Shown here one piece after another: positions 52,702 through 64,000 of a DNA stretch of 64,000 nt (within the stretch, counting starts at the first letter, position 1; every line of letters begins with the position of its first letter). The stretch lies in NCBI GenBank assembly GCA_013423325.1, contig BLJB01000132.1, positions 4,315 to 68,314 on the forward strand. The letters run 5' to 3'. The DNA is from Usnea hakonensis. Its lineage: Eukaryota > Ascomycota > Lecanoromycetes > Lecanorales > Parmeliaceae. The position numbers and the translations under genes are program-made. The notes beneath the pieces are model-generated. The model searched no databases. It was given only the letters and a program-made list of their open reading frames with translations, and was not told the origin of the DNA.

Positions 52702-55700
52702 GCCGCACGCATCAAATCATTCGCGGCATGCAGAAAGAGCAAAGGGACACGGACAGCAGACAAAGGGACAAAGGAGAAGAGCTCAACCAAGGCAGAGAGC
52801 CCGGACAGCATCTTGATTTGACAGCATTTACAGCACGGAGTTTTGATTGATATTGCTGAGAAAAAGAGAGTAAAACCTCAGCAACATAATGGCGGATCCC
52901 CAGTGCTTGGAAAGGGTTCAACAGCATAATGGCGGAAATCAGTGATTTGGGATATCTTCATGCGATGCATATGTGTCTTATGGCGATGACGATTGAACAA
53001 AAGATCAAGACACCAGAAAAAGTCTGTATCTAGGCTCACACCCTACTGTGTCGCCCTTAATCCATTAATCCACTACTCACCTACCTACTACTGTCCATAG
53101 TCGAGAATGATAATTCCAGCGAGCATCAAAGCAATTCAAAAAAAAAAGTTCCAATCTCCACATCAATCAAGTTGCACCTCACTCACACCCTGCTCTGCTC
53201 CCCTACTCTAAATGATCCTCATCATACCTACCAGCCAATTCCTTCCCCCTCCTCATTCACTACTAGAACCCCCCCACCCCATCCCATTCACTAGAATCCC
53301 CCAACCCATTCACTACTACAAAACCCCATTCGTTCACAGACCAACACCCCCAATAAATTCTAAGATATATAACATAGTCCAGGCTACCCACCCACCCTCT
53401 TCAAATACAAGCCCCCCCCCCTCCCCCCAATCCCTAATCCCCAATCCCATCCCCTCTCCCCATCTCCCTCTATCCCCACCCTTATTCCGAATTCCCATCT
53501 CCTCCCCACAGCGAGCGCCCCAGGGATCTATCTATCTTCCCTATATACTATATATACACACATATATACATATAGTAAGTAAGTAAGTAAGTATAATCTA
53601 CGCGTATGAGTGCAGGTGAGTATGAGGGTGGATAAGTGGATGGATGGATGAGTATGGGGACGGGTAGGAGGGGGGGGGCCCGGGGGGGAGGTAAGGTATA
53701 AGGAAGGGGGGTAGGTAGGGTATGGGGGTATAAGAGGGGGGGGGGGGGATGAGGAAATAAGGACAATGATACATACGCTTTTATCTTTATTTGTTTATCT
53801 TCTCTCTCTCTCTCTGTTCTTTTCTTCAATGTATGGAGAGTGGTCTGGTGAGTTGGGTTGTTGGTTGTGGTTGTGGGATTGGTGAAGGAAGGAGGGAAAA
53901 GAGAAAAGGGGTTGGGAGGAGAGGGGAGGAGAGGAGAGGAGGGGTGGGGAGGAATATCTCGACCTATCTATTCCTCCTTCTCCCTTTCTTTTCTTTTCTA
54001 CTTCTCTATCTCCGCCCCACCACTCCACGGACACCCACTTTATCAGCGCTTGTGAACAAGGATCAGGATTGTGTGGGGAAAAGGGGGGGGGGAGGGGTTG
54101 TGGGGGTGGGTATATATACTTTAGGGAGAAGGGAACGGAGACGGAAGATATTTGGAGAGGAAGGATGAGGGGGGATGGTTCGGAGTAAGAAGGGGGTTGG
54201 TGATAGGGAGGGGAAGGGGAGATAGGAAGGAAGGAGGGGGAAGGAATCCCTTTTTTCTTTTTTCTTTTTTGGCGGTTCGCGGGGAAGGCTTGGGTACAAT
54301 TGGCTGGGTAGACGATCAGCTGGGTGTATAGTGTGTGACGGTAAACAAAGACATGAGAGAATATCATGCTGGCGACGGAGATATCATTTAGGGCTTGAGA
54401 GGGTGCTATGATGAATTCTGGCTCATCATATATCTTCTTGGCGAAGATGAGCAGGGACGCTAGGGTCCAAGTGTGGCGACGGTAATTTTGAAAATAGGAG
54501 ATGCGAGTGTGAGCAGGGCAGCCAGAGTGTGAGTTGGACCAATGAATGGGACAGGGACGGAAGGAGGATTGAAGCATATAGACGAGGGCGAGGAATGGTA
54601 CGATTATAAAGTCGGGGAGTGAGGGCTTATTTTGCGTTACCTATTTGTTTTTAGTATGGAAGGTTGAGAAGCCAGAGGCTGCTGACTTTCTTCCCTTTGA
54701 TTTGGCTGAGGGATTCATTGGGCATTGGTGTAGTTTTCGTTGGAACCCAGTATATTGGGTTGTTGTATTTGACCGAGAAGGAGAGCGGAGGAAGCATGAA
54801 ACAAGACAAGCGAAATAGCGTGTCGTTATATAAAACAATATCGTAGGAAGCTTCTCAAGGTGAAGAAGCGAGGATGTTGGCATCTCTCATCTCATAACAG
54901 CATCCTTTTACTCCGCGTACAAACCAAAAACGACCCATCGTGGTTGATAAGCGATAGCCTTCATATGCTCCCTACATCAATGTTTTGGTCTTGTCGTACG
55001 TTCTTGGATTATGCATACGTGCAAGTACGATTTTGAAGAGAGGTCCCTAAGACAGGGATATCCATTCTGGTGCTGTCGGGGAAGTTGATATGGATATGGA
55101 TCGCTATTCGACTGCACGACTCGGAGGCAAGTGTTTCAACCCAGCATTCCAGACTTCTTTGATTTGTATTCGTATCAAAGTGGACGCCATGGTAGTGGAT
55201 AGAGAACGTTGCATAGAGGTAGAGAATGAGTAGTAGGGCACTGAGTCTTTCGTTAGAATAATAATCATTACATATGCTTCATCATGCTTCAGCTTCCAAG
55301 TTCAAAGAGATAGTGACGATAAAGAGACCTCAGAGTTAGGTATCTTCTTCTTGGCAGGAGTACAATTTATTGTCATTCTATTTCTTTGCCAAGTCGGGAG
55401 GCTGTCCAACTTACTACTTTGCAGATAGTTACCGTCCGATGAATTTGCGCTCCAATCATGCATCTTCCTCCTCAGCTAATGTGCCTAGAGCATTTTGTCT
55501 CCCTCTTCGACTTCAAGTATATTTGATTGTAGTACATCTCGTCGATGACATTGTAGAACTAACGCAAAGGAACGACGAGACTGTGGTCGGAAAAGATTAT
55601 TTGCGATTCAATCTTTGCGATATCCTAGCTCTCTATTCTTGAGTATCAGCGTTCTGCGCTTCCTCTCTGTATCCGCATTCTTTTATTTTTCTCCAAGTGA

Positions 55701-55754
55701 TAGTACAGACATATAGGACTGAGAAGCATCCTTTTGAGCACGTCTCTTTCAAAC
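52702..55754. other. Long spacer with G- and C-runs and microsatellites
   Basis: About 3 kb. 53180-53520 is C-rich; (GTAA)n at 53575-53592; poly-G runs near 53670-53690 and 53736-53748; (TC)n at 53801-53815; then a purine block at 53880-54260. Open frames through these blocks are composition artefacts. 54640-55750 has no recognised gene; the end should hold the FAD monooxygenase promoter. Confidence 0.5.
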
Positions 55755-57285
55755 ATGGCAGACCCGAAATCTCAACCTGATTTCGATGTCCTTGTCATCG
55801 GCGCAGGTAGGTCGTGTTCATCTACGGCAAGGGAAATTGCAATTTGACTTAAGACATTTTTCAGGTTCTGTAGGGCTGCTGATAGCACAAAGACTCAAAA
55901 TGGTATTGTCTCGCGATTCTGACCATCACCAGTATCTTCCTTTTTCGGCTGACACCTTGCAGTTGGGTATCAAATGCACTGTGTTCGAACGAGAATCCTT
56001 TCTCAACCAGCGCCCGCGCGACTGGTCTTTTGGTATCTACTGGGCGCACGGGCCACTTGAGCAATGTCTTCCTGAGCCACTGCGTGCCAAGTTAAATACA
56101 GCGACGGTTGACCCATCGCGAAAGCCTAGCCCGAACGATTTTATGCGTATTGTCAATGGCAAAACGGCTGACGAGCTCGCTCGTATGCCAATATCAAATG
56201 TGTATCGATTGAAAAGATCGGCATTCAGAGCGCTCATAGTAGAAGGGTTGTATGTGCAGGTTGGCAGCCCCGCGAATACTCAAAGGGAGAGACGAAGACC
56301 CTGCGCTTACTAACAATGCATGCATTAGTATAGCAAAAAGCTCAATGCCATCTCCAACATCCCCAACGATGATGGAGGATCCACAGTCATAGCAAGTTTC
56401 GAAGACGGCTCCAGTGCTGCTGGCAACTTGCTCGTTGGTGCAGATGGTGCAAATTCGAAAGTCCGCGAATTCCTGCTTGGCCCAGAAAAGGCAGCATTGC
56501 AGCCGCTCCCGATTATTGGCTGTCACACAGCCTTGACATTTCCGCGGGATGTGGCACAAAAAATGATCACCGAATTGCGCGAGCAGGTTTATGTTCTAAC
56601 TTTCAATCCTGCACGAGTTTGTGCATTCTTCCCAAGTGAGCATCGATGCAATTTTGCTAAAAGGGACGTTAACCAGCGATGATGTAGTTCATGATATACC
56701 AGACCGGGAGCGGCCGGAGACATGGATATGGAGGCCATCGGTAACCTTTCGATCGGAGGGCAGCGATCGAATGACAGATCCTGCAGAAGTCCGCAAGGCG
56801 TGGAACGAGAAGAGCGAAACATTGACAGAGCCTTTCCGCTCCGCTCTCCTCTCCTTGCCTGACGATGCAGTGATATGGTGCGAGAGGCTTTCTCAATGGC
56901 CGACTGTGGAGTGGGACAACAAGCAGGGGAGTGTGACTTTGGCCGGAGATGCTGCGCATCCAATGACATATCGTAAGCATGACCCAGCACTCTCGTATTT
57001 AGATCCAGCTTTCCGATTTGAAATGACAAATATGCTTCAACAGACAGAGGTCAAGGGCTCAACAATGCCATCCACGACGCCGCTAATTTGGGCAGAGCGC
57101 TGAAGTCGCACTGCTTGGACGGCAAGCCCCTCACGAAGGCCCTCGCGACGTACGAGGCCGAGGTTGTCGAGAGAGGCAACGAGGCTGTCCTTTCATCGGG
57201 TCAGAACTCCGTCATGTTGCACGACTGGGAGCAGGTGATGAACTCGCCGCTGTTTCAACGTGGGGCCGCGCCGCTGCGGGATTGA
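55755..57285 (+). CDS. FAD-dependent monooxygenase
   Basis: Six exons: 55755-55806, 55865-55902, 55963-56259, 56329-56635, 56688-56972 and 57044-57285, total 406 residues. N-terminal Rossmann motif FDVLVIGAGSVGLLIAQRL (GxGxxG, split by the first intron) leading to GIKCTVFERE; second FAD motif LLVGADGANSKVREFL; then VTLAGDAAHPMTYHRGQGLNNAIHDAANLG, where splicing restores the GD and HRGQG blocks. Members hydroxylate aromatic or related small molecules with NAD(P)H and O2; the substrate is unknown. Exon 2 is only 38 nt. The intron at 56636-56687 is chosen because acceptor GTAG gives FFP|IHDIPDRERPETW, matching the family; a nearer AG would give a stop. No other pathway gene is adjacent. Confidence 0.88.
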
Positions 57286-58805
57286 TTCACTGTCTGCACA
57301 TTGCACATATGCTTTTAACAGGCGAAATGCGAGGGCATCAAGGGACATCAATTAGGGAGAAAAGAGGTCTGATACAGCAGTAGTCGTAGACAGAGGCCAC
57401 TTTCATATACCTTCCTTGACGGCGGATTGGCGAGAAGAGCCACGAATACGGAGCTAAAGACTGTAGCAAATGTTGAGTTCCTCGCTGTAGCCATCGCCGT
57501 TGCTCGAGACTGTATCAATGCGTATACTGTGCGATAAAAGAGTCAGCGATGACATGAAAAGTTTTGGAGAAGCCAAAATGCCAAGCAATTTTCCTGCTAG
57601 GTTGAGCTAGACCCAATGCGTCTAGTCCACTGTTCTTAGCGTTAAGCAGGGTGTAGCAATTGGCACCATTTTCAGTACAGAGCCAACGGCGCCCAACCGC
57701 TGCCAACCACGCCGGAACTCCTGCAGTACCCCCTCGCTGATAGCCCCGAACCCCTCACTGGAGCTAAAGAAGCCTATTGCAATCAGACGCAACGATCTTC
57801 CTCATCCGATAACGAAAGTGCCGTGCTCGAAGAGTGCGCGCGGACAAGATCAAAGAGAGGGGAGCAAGCCGGAAGGCAAGCTTTAAGGCGAAAAAGGAGG
57901 GAGTAACGGAATCTCCGTAGACGGCGGCAGGCTACACACCTCGAGCCATGTCAGCTGCTTTTGGAGGATACTACGTACGCAGGAGTGAAGAGCAGGACAG
58001 ACAAGGATTAAGAGGGCAACATTGTGGCGTACGCTGGGAAGAACCTTGAGAGGGTGTGAAGAGAAGCTACTGTGGCTTTTACGAGAGCTGACATCGACTG
58101 CACAATCTCCGTCTTCGCGACAACGCTCCAGTGAACTTAAGTACATGCACTCTCAAGCTCCACACCTCATCACCATGGCAGGAGCTCGTCTCCTAGGAAT
58201 TAGTGGTAGTAATGACTCTGGGGTCGAGTGTATTCCTAGAGACAATGTTTCCTCCAAGTACGGCGCGATGCGATGATATAAACACCGGTGGGTTGAGAGG
58301 GTGATCAGGGCGATGGTTGACGATAAGCCTAAATACCTTTTCGCAGGAATGGGCGTCACGAAAGGGTGCATGGATCTGTATAGCAGGCGGGCTTGCTAGA
58401 GGAACAAGAAATTGATTCCAGTATCCCGCGAGCGCCATGCGGGGATGAGATATAAGCTTGGATGCCTGGACTTGTATTATATGAATACTGTTCTGGTATG
58501 GTGGTTGTTCCACTGAAGCGTCTAACACTATTGCTTCACCAGAATGAACTGAATGATAACGGGCTGAGGTCATGTACTCCTGCGGACAATAAGGTAGAAG
58601 CTCGTTCTATTTCGGTGAAGCTACTGCATTGCTAAAGGTGGAAAGATCTGGGAGACTGTTCTGGCCAATCAAGTGAGATATAATGCCGCTTCGTCACACT
58701 TGCATTGCTAGCGCGAGGCTGAGCTTCGGAAGGCAAGGCAGACATTTGCCTTCCTGAACAACCCATATCATACATCCATCATCTCGAAGCATCTGTATCA
58801 TCTCC
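57286..58805. other. Intergenic, no gene seen
   Basis: About 1.5 kb between two plus-strand genes. Short open frames on both strands have no domain. The last few hundred bases are the likely promoter of the ankyrin gene. Confidence 0.45.
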
Positions 58806-61323
58806 ATGGATCCTTTCTCTATCACAATTGGCGCCATCGGTCTCGCTGGTGCCGCAAACAAGGCCACCGGAAGTATAATCAAACGCCTCAAGGCGCTTCG
58901 AGATGCGCCTGAGGAGCTCCAAGAACTATTGGCAGAGCTTTCCCAGTTTGAAGAGATCCTTCAAGCTATCCAAAATGCAGCTGATCCGTCCGAAACTACT
59001 CATTCACCTCTCGAGACCCTCGTCGAAACAGCTAAGGATAAGATTCTCGAGTTGCATCGACTTATAGAATATCGACTTACAAAAGCCGGGACCAGTAGCG
59101 AGGTCGATCGAAGTCAATGGGCAGGAAGCCAAAAAGATGTTGATAGACTACGGAAACAATTGACGAATATTAGAGCCAACCTGCATGTCAGTCTTAGTAT
59201 CAGTACCAAGTACGTCGCACTGCCTGTCAGCCATGACCCTGTAGCGTAAGAATGTAGGATGCTGACTGCCTGCCCCTTGCGAAAGCATCACCGTAGGAAA
59301 CACCAGGGGACTCTTACGTCAGGTCAATTCAGATAATCATGCAATGGGTCAAATAGCTGCAGCTTTGTTACGCCAAATCCTTCAGGAAGTCCAATCCACT
59401 GGTTCGGCCGTTGCTGGCATACTTGATAATTTCCCACATCTCACCCTCGAGTCATCACATTCAAATCTTCAATCTGGGTCAGATACTGCTCACGGCAGCT
59501 TTCTTGCTCAAACAGGCATACAAGCTGCATATGGAAGATCAAGTCTCCAAGTTCAGCCCCGGAAGACCCATGAAGGCCCTCATTGCCGTTCGAGCTGCCT
59601 TTGCGAATGTCATCGTACATATTATTCATCGAGTCCATGGCTTCTGGCGAGATTCTTTGGTCGTGCGTGGATTGAGAAAAAAGACTCAGCAGGGGTTGGA
59701 GCTTCGCACCACCTAAAATCTTGTAAAGCGTCAGATGTCTCGCAAATCCAAGTCATCTACTTTGTACCCACATGGTTCGCCATGAAAGCCTATGTTATTC
59801 GATATACATCGTCTCCTTTGCATGGACCCGAATGGCTAATTAAGACTCCTCGCCTTGTCAATCGGTCCGAAAATCGAGGTCTTTTAGCAATCGAAAACGG
59901 AGATCTCCCTATGTTCCGATCATCGATCGCCAATGGGGAGTGTACACCGTACGATATATACGAAGATGGGCATTCCATGCTTATGGTAATTATCACTGTC
60001 ACGTCTTTCCAGAAAGCGCACTGAAAGATCTTTCTTTTTTAGAGGGTTGTGTCGTTATTGCGAATTGACTTTATGACACATCTCGTGGGTATGGGCGTTG
60101 ATCTCTGTCAACCAGTAGGCATAGATACTTCGTTAGATACCAATCTCTATTCCAAAAGAAATAGAAGCTAACACCAGTGCAGTCTATTGAAGATCCTATG
60201 GCTTTCGTTATCAGGATGGTCACCGACTAGGTCCACACCACAAGATTTTCAACCACTGCGAAAATTGATCCCTAGCTTTCCGTTCGATGATTATAGTGAG
60301 AGTGCTGGCTTCACTCTGCTCCACGAGATCGTCTGTCACCTCAACGACCGTGATTTGGACAGTGCGCTTCAGACTGACTCGGCGGATGTCAATGAACTCA
60401 ACAAAGGAGGAGAAAGTCCCTTGGAATTGGCCGTCAAATTTAACAATATCGCTGCCGTTCAGACACTGCTCAAACGAGGGGCGGATCCAAATATAAATGA
60501 TGGAACCCCAATGTATCTAGCCCTGGATAATAGAAATTTGGCAACAGTAGATCTTTTGCTCCGCTCCGGCGCTACCGTTCATGGGGACCAAGCTGCGGGA
60601 ATGTGGATTAATACTAAATCATTTTTGGGCGAGGACCACACTGAGGAATTGAATATCGATAGATTACTGATTGAATATGGCGTTGACGTCAATCATCAAG
60701 TGTTGGGACGAAGCAAAGTAATGGCTCTGTGCCGAGAGCGTTATGATTACAATGACCGCATAGATCAGCTCATCGGCCGGGGAGCAGATCTCGAACTGAG
60801 AGACCATGAGGGCTACACGGCTCTTCACTGGGCCGTATGCGCTAACAATCCGAAGATCATTGAGACTCTGATCCGTTCTGGGGCGCGTATCAACGTCAAG
60901 ACAAACGAAGGCAATACAATTGCTCATCTTGCGGTGATCTGTGGCAGAGGGATTTGGTTCGCCAATATGATGCATGAAATGGATCTTGGCACGCTAGATC
61001 TGAATCTCAAGAACGAGGATGGCCACACAGTCTATGATCTTTTGAGGAAACGCAATGGGCTACAATGGGAGACCTACTACACTGAACGGCGTGAACGCAA
61101 TTTCAACCGGCCAAACTACTACTGGTGGTCCGTTCCGTACCCTTATGAGTCTAGGGCTTGGTGGGACGAGGACGAATACGAACTCATCCTCGCCCTCGAA
61201 GCCTTACTCCACCACATCCAAGATCTCCAAGGCATCCCAAAAGACCAGCAATTCCCACCCCTCGGTAAATACCTCAGCGACGACAAGGACGAAGATCCAG
61301 TACCTGGGGCATGGCCTGTGTGA
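58806..61323 (+). CDS. Ankyrin-repeat protein with fungal N-terminal STAND-type domain, frame broken
   Basis: Exons 58806-59209, 59286-59985, about 60043-60105 and from about 60172 on. The N-terminus (MDPFSITIGAIGLAGAANKA, then a helical segment with LKALRDAPEELQELLAELSQFEEIL) is the helical domain that starts many fungal STAND/ankyrin proteins. A Cys/His segment CRSSCLCECHRTYYS follows, then a hydrophobic middle, then ankyrin repeats (GESPLELAVKFNNIAAVQTLL, KRGADPNINDGTPMYLALDN, GYTALHWAVCANNPKIIETL, EGNTIAHLAVIC). About 760 residues in all. A well-formed 66-nt intron (60106-60171, GCTAACACC branch, GCAG) leads into SIEDPMAFVIRMVTD, which meets TAG at 60228; the ankyrin part continues one base out of register. 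Deleting one base there would join them. Real frameshift or assembly error. Role probably self/non-self or signalling scaffolding, by analogy only. Confidence 0.75.
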
Positions 61324-62924
61324 TACTGCATCATCCAGGCTACATGTCGTGAGCCCAGATTGTGTTTGAGCATACTCTGTAATTTCAGATTTGTTATAAT
61401 TTACTACATTCGCTCATAGTAATCGCAATATTCAGCGCCTCTACCGAGTGCTTCCTTTTTCGTTTACCTCTTATGTACGCAGAGGGTCAGATTTGATCCA
61501 TCTGAACCTTCACTTCTTTCACGACAGCTACACCACGATCAGAATTGGTTATAGGGTCTCAAATTGAGTAGTATCACCACCACACTTACAAAGCTCACTT
61601 TGCACACAAAATCAATCTCCATGGCCATCAGCAGCGTCACCCTCCTCTTTCCACAACAAAAAAAAAAAAAAAACCAGTGCAGTAGCCCAATCAAGAACCC
61701 ACCAACACTACATACTCGTGCCGCAACGCATCTCACCCCATCCCACCTTCGACTGCATTGATCCCAAGACCCATTGGTCCAACAATCAAGACCAACATTC
61801 AACGAGTGTGTACGAGAGCAGTACTGCACTAGAAAACGCAAGACCGGACAAAGAACCCATACCTTCCTTCCCTCCCGCGCAAAGATGCAAGAGAGAATAG
61901 AGAGGCATTAGCAGTACTAACAACACCACGTAGACTCTCATGGCTCCAAAGCGCTTCAAAAAAGCCTTGCCAGACAAAAAAAAATATCAATTTCGCCACT
62001 CCTTCCATCTAGCGCGCCACCGTCGTCCTACCCATCCAAATCCCCCCAACCCAAGTCCCCCAACGTCACATTCCCCCTACCCCCCCCCCCCTCAAAATCC
62101 ACATAAATCCAGAATCCCCAACTCTCCCCCTCCCACTCAATCCCCCGCCCTCCCACCTCAACAAACAAAAACAGCACAAGGACTCTGTCACCCCGTAATT
62201 CTCAGCTCAGAGCACACCTCTCTCTCTCTCCAAATACACACATCTGTCCTGTTGGCAAAGAAGGTATTTTGTTGGACGCAGTACACGTGCGTTTCGAATC
62301 GGAGGTTTACAAGCTTATGCCCCGAACCGTGATTGAGCGGATGTTGTGAGAATGTTGGGGCTGGAAGGGTTGTGGAGGGTGTGGATGATGCTCATGGAGG
62401 GGGGTTTTTTAAAGAGGGGGGGATGGGGTGTTGTGGAAGGGGGTTGGGGATGGGATGGAGGGATTGAGATGTGGGGTGGGGGAGGGACTGGGATGTTGGA
62501 TATTGGTAGGGGAAGTATTTAGGGGATGTTTATGGTGGGGGATATTTGCTGTAGCTTAGGGGGTTGGTGGGGTTTGGGGGGTTGTTAGGGTGGTGCTGTT
62601 GAGGATCTAGTATGGGGTCAAAATGAGAGCAAGTGTCACGGTTCCTTTTTCTGCTTCAAGGACTAATGATGCCGGAAAATGTTCGCCGAAGGAACTTCAT
62701 TCTATTGAAGCGTGGTGGATAAGGGATAGACAGAGAGAACAAGTACGTCGAGAATGTAATAATGTGAGATTGGAATGCTAACGTGATCCTTGATTGCTAC
62801 CTCACTATAACACCATGCGTCCGAGACCCTCCGTGTGCTGAAACGTCAATTGATCGGCTGGGATGCTCTGCTTTTGCTAGCAGTACATCTAGTGTTTCCA
62901 ATCTGTTCTCCATTGACATCTCGC
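61324..62924. other. Intergenic with opposite-strand C- and G-rich blocks
   Basis: About 1.6 kb between convergent genes. 62020-62165 is C-rich on plus and 62380-62600 is G-rich on plus, with a 200-bp ordinary segment between. An A17 run lies near 61660-61676. Frames in these blocks are composition artefacts. No gene supported. Confidence 0.5.
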
Positions 62925-64000
62925 TTACGAGTGGATGTGGTATGGAGAGAACTCGTCGTCTGACGACTCGTCTTCAGAAGCAGGATACTCATTGATTGGC
63001 GAGTCCTTGACTTCGAAACGGTTGCCACTTCGCCTATAGTGAAGCCAACAGCGCATACATATAATTTCGTCCGGGCCATACATGCAGTCCGATCGGATAG
63101 GTACATTCTCAGGGTAGCCGTGCACGTCGGATCCTAATTGTACTTCCAATTCGTATTCCGCTTTCGACCCCACGTCGTTGTTGAACTCGTCAAGTGAAAC
63201 GCTCCCGGAGATATCAGGCTCATGACCTGAACTGTTCGATTCTTCCGTTTCACTTCTGCAGCTGGTAATCTGGGGTTCGTCCACTGCTGAATAGCTCCTG
63301 GACGGATCATTCGGATCTATTCGTTGCTTGATTCTTTCGAGTATATGTCGCCAACTGGGCTGTACTCTGACAAAATTATCTCCATGGAAGCAGTCATTGC
63401 AAATCCAAGGTGATTCGGGAAAGGGTTCAGGTCGAGCATGATATAAAAATAAATCATGCAGAGTCTCCTGGTCCCAGCCGGGGTGTACCAAGGCATTGTT
63501 CTCAAGCTCTTGATCTATGAATGTGCTAAGGTCAACCTCAATACCGATCAGTCCATGCAGCCAATTCGCGAATGCCCACGACGAGTACATCGCCAGAGAC
63601 GTCGGTGACTCTTTCTCTGGCGTATTTCTTTGGTCAAAGCCTAGTAGATGGAGATTTGGCCCTTTTGCAAGCACTCTGCTCACGCTTTCCGGATGTGCTG
63701 CAAATGCCAGACGATCATGAAGTACGGTATATCCGTCCCTGGCATACAGAGCTACATCGATAATATCCGTGTCTCCCAGCTTCAATAGTAGATTGGACGC
63801 TGGTTCTATCCCAGGAAACGGATACACAGTTGAGTTCAATAACCAGAGGATCTGTGACCTAATGTAATAAGCCCTCAACTCATAGGTGACTAGCTTTAGC
63901 ATCCAAAGCAGAAGGGCTGATTTAGCCTCATCCTCTCCGCTCATGCAATAAATACCGTCAACAAGAAAAAACAAGACCGACCAGCCACTGGCGTATGCGT
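62925..64000 (-). CDS. Conserved fungal hypothetical protein, 5' end off the window
   Basis: The minus frame is open from the right edge to the stop at 62925 (over 355 residues). No ATG is credible at the left part of the frame, so the start lies beyond base 64000. Recognisable blocks: GYTVLHDRLAFAAHPESVSRVLAKG, LHLLGFDQRNTPEKESPTSLAMYSS, WAFANWLHGL, LVHPGWDQETLHDLF, and a Cys pair (WICNDC) with QPSWRHILERIK, followed by an acidic tail including CMRCWLHYRR. The LLLKLGDTDIIDVALYARDGYTVLHDRL part looks like one degenerate ankyrin repeat, and similar proteins with this combination occur in many copies in leotiomycetes. No function known. Confidence 0.8.
   Translation of the reverse strand, partial: AYASGWSVLFFLVDGIYCMSGEDEAKSALLLWMLKLVTYELRAYYIRSQILWLLNSTVYPFPGIEPASNLLLKLGDTDIIDVALYARDGYTVLHDRLAFAAHPESVSRVLAKGPNLHLLGFDQRNTPEKESPTSLAMYSSWAFANWLHGLIGIEVDLSTFIDQELENNALVHPGWDQETLHDLFLYHARPEPFPESPWICNDCFHGDNFVRVQPSWRHILERIKQRIDPNDPSRSYSAVDEPQITSCRSETEESNSSGHEPDISGSVSLDEFNNDVGSKAEYELEVQLGSDVHGYPENVPIRSDCMYGPDEIICMRCWLHYRRSGNRFEVKDSPINEYPASEDESSDDEFSPYHIHS

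Noticed and set aside
53795..54577. 260-codon minus-strand frame
   Set aside because: Built on CT/GA simple repeats and C runs; no domain and poor codon pattern.
1..64000. CRISPR arrays, bacterial operons or insertion sequences
   Set aside because: Nothing resembles direct-repeat/spacer arrays, ribosome binding sites or transposase genes; all evidence points to a eukaryotic genome.

Overview
The window looks like nuclear DNA of a filamentous ascomycete (Pezizomycotina; a leotiomycete is my guess). Genes are broken by many short introns (about 43-150 nt) with GT(R)NGT donors, CTRAY branch points and YAG acceptors. The gene content fits: a HET-domain gene, endopolyphosphatase, dipeptidyl-peptidase V, a Ser/Thr-rich GPI cell-wall protein, a large ankyrin gene, a cytochrome P450, a DPBB secreted protein and a p24 cargo receptor. 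Spacers are long and rich in homopolymer C/G tracts and microsatellites. Exon borders below were worked out by hand from frame continuity and splice signals.

Layout, left to right. 0.7-6.0 kb: three minus-strand genes (14-3-3-like, Myb/SANT-like, a lysine/glutamate-rich Myb-like protein), with a decayed plus-strand frame between the first two. 6.6-7.5 kb: EMP24-type p24 protein. 8.9-11.0 kb: HET-domain gene with one frame break. 11-14.9 kb: gene-poor, with C-rich DNA and poly-C runs, one holding an assembly gap. 14.9-15.4 kb: DPBB secreted protein between a 74-bp tandem duplication and a 115-117 bp tandem array. 17.6-19.4 kb: P450. 20.5-21.9 kb: a decayed minus-strand frame. 23.4-23.6 kb: a tRNA-Ser(AGA) gene with extra insertions. 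24-28.3 kb: DUF3237 protein, a broken membrane-protein gene and a secreted protein. 30.7-32.5 kb: tail-to-tail overlapping genes. 34-36.1 kb: endopolyphosphatase. 38-43.5 kb: lysophospholipid acyltransferase, methyltransferase-like protein and dipeptidyl-peptidase V. 44.7-48.7 kb: a conserved fungal protein of unknown function and an enoyl-reductase-like MDR protein. 51.9-52.7 kb: GPI protein. 55.8-57.3 kb: FAD monooxygenase. 58.8-61.3 kb: ankyrin protein with one frame break. 62.9-64 kb: a conserved hypothetical gene running off the right edge.

The most striking feature is the tRNA-Ser(AGA) at 23387-23582. Besides the usual 19-nt intron after the anticodon it carries two insertions, each 48 nt, one in the variable arm and one in the T stem. 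Each starts GT, ends AG, has a CTAAC/CTAAT branch-like box and sits at an AG|G junction. Removing all three leaves a well-paired 81-nt tRNA-Ser. They look like spliceosomal-type introns inside a Pol III gene.

The genes do not form one pathway or an obvious biosynthetic cluster. The P450, FAD monooxygenase, MDR reductase and methyltransferase-like genes are far apart with no backbone synthase. Several genes (HET, ankyrin, the 25-kb membrane protein, two relic frames) carry frame breaks, so either pseudogenes are common here or the assembly keeps uncorrected indels. Two NN gaps, in poly-C and in a GA repeat, show that assembly in simple repeats is imperfect.
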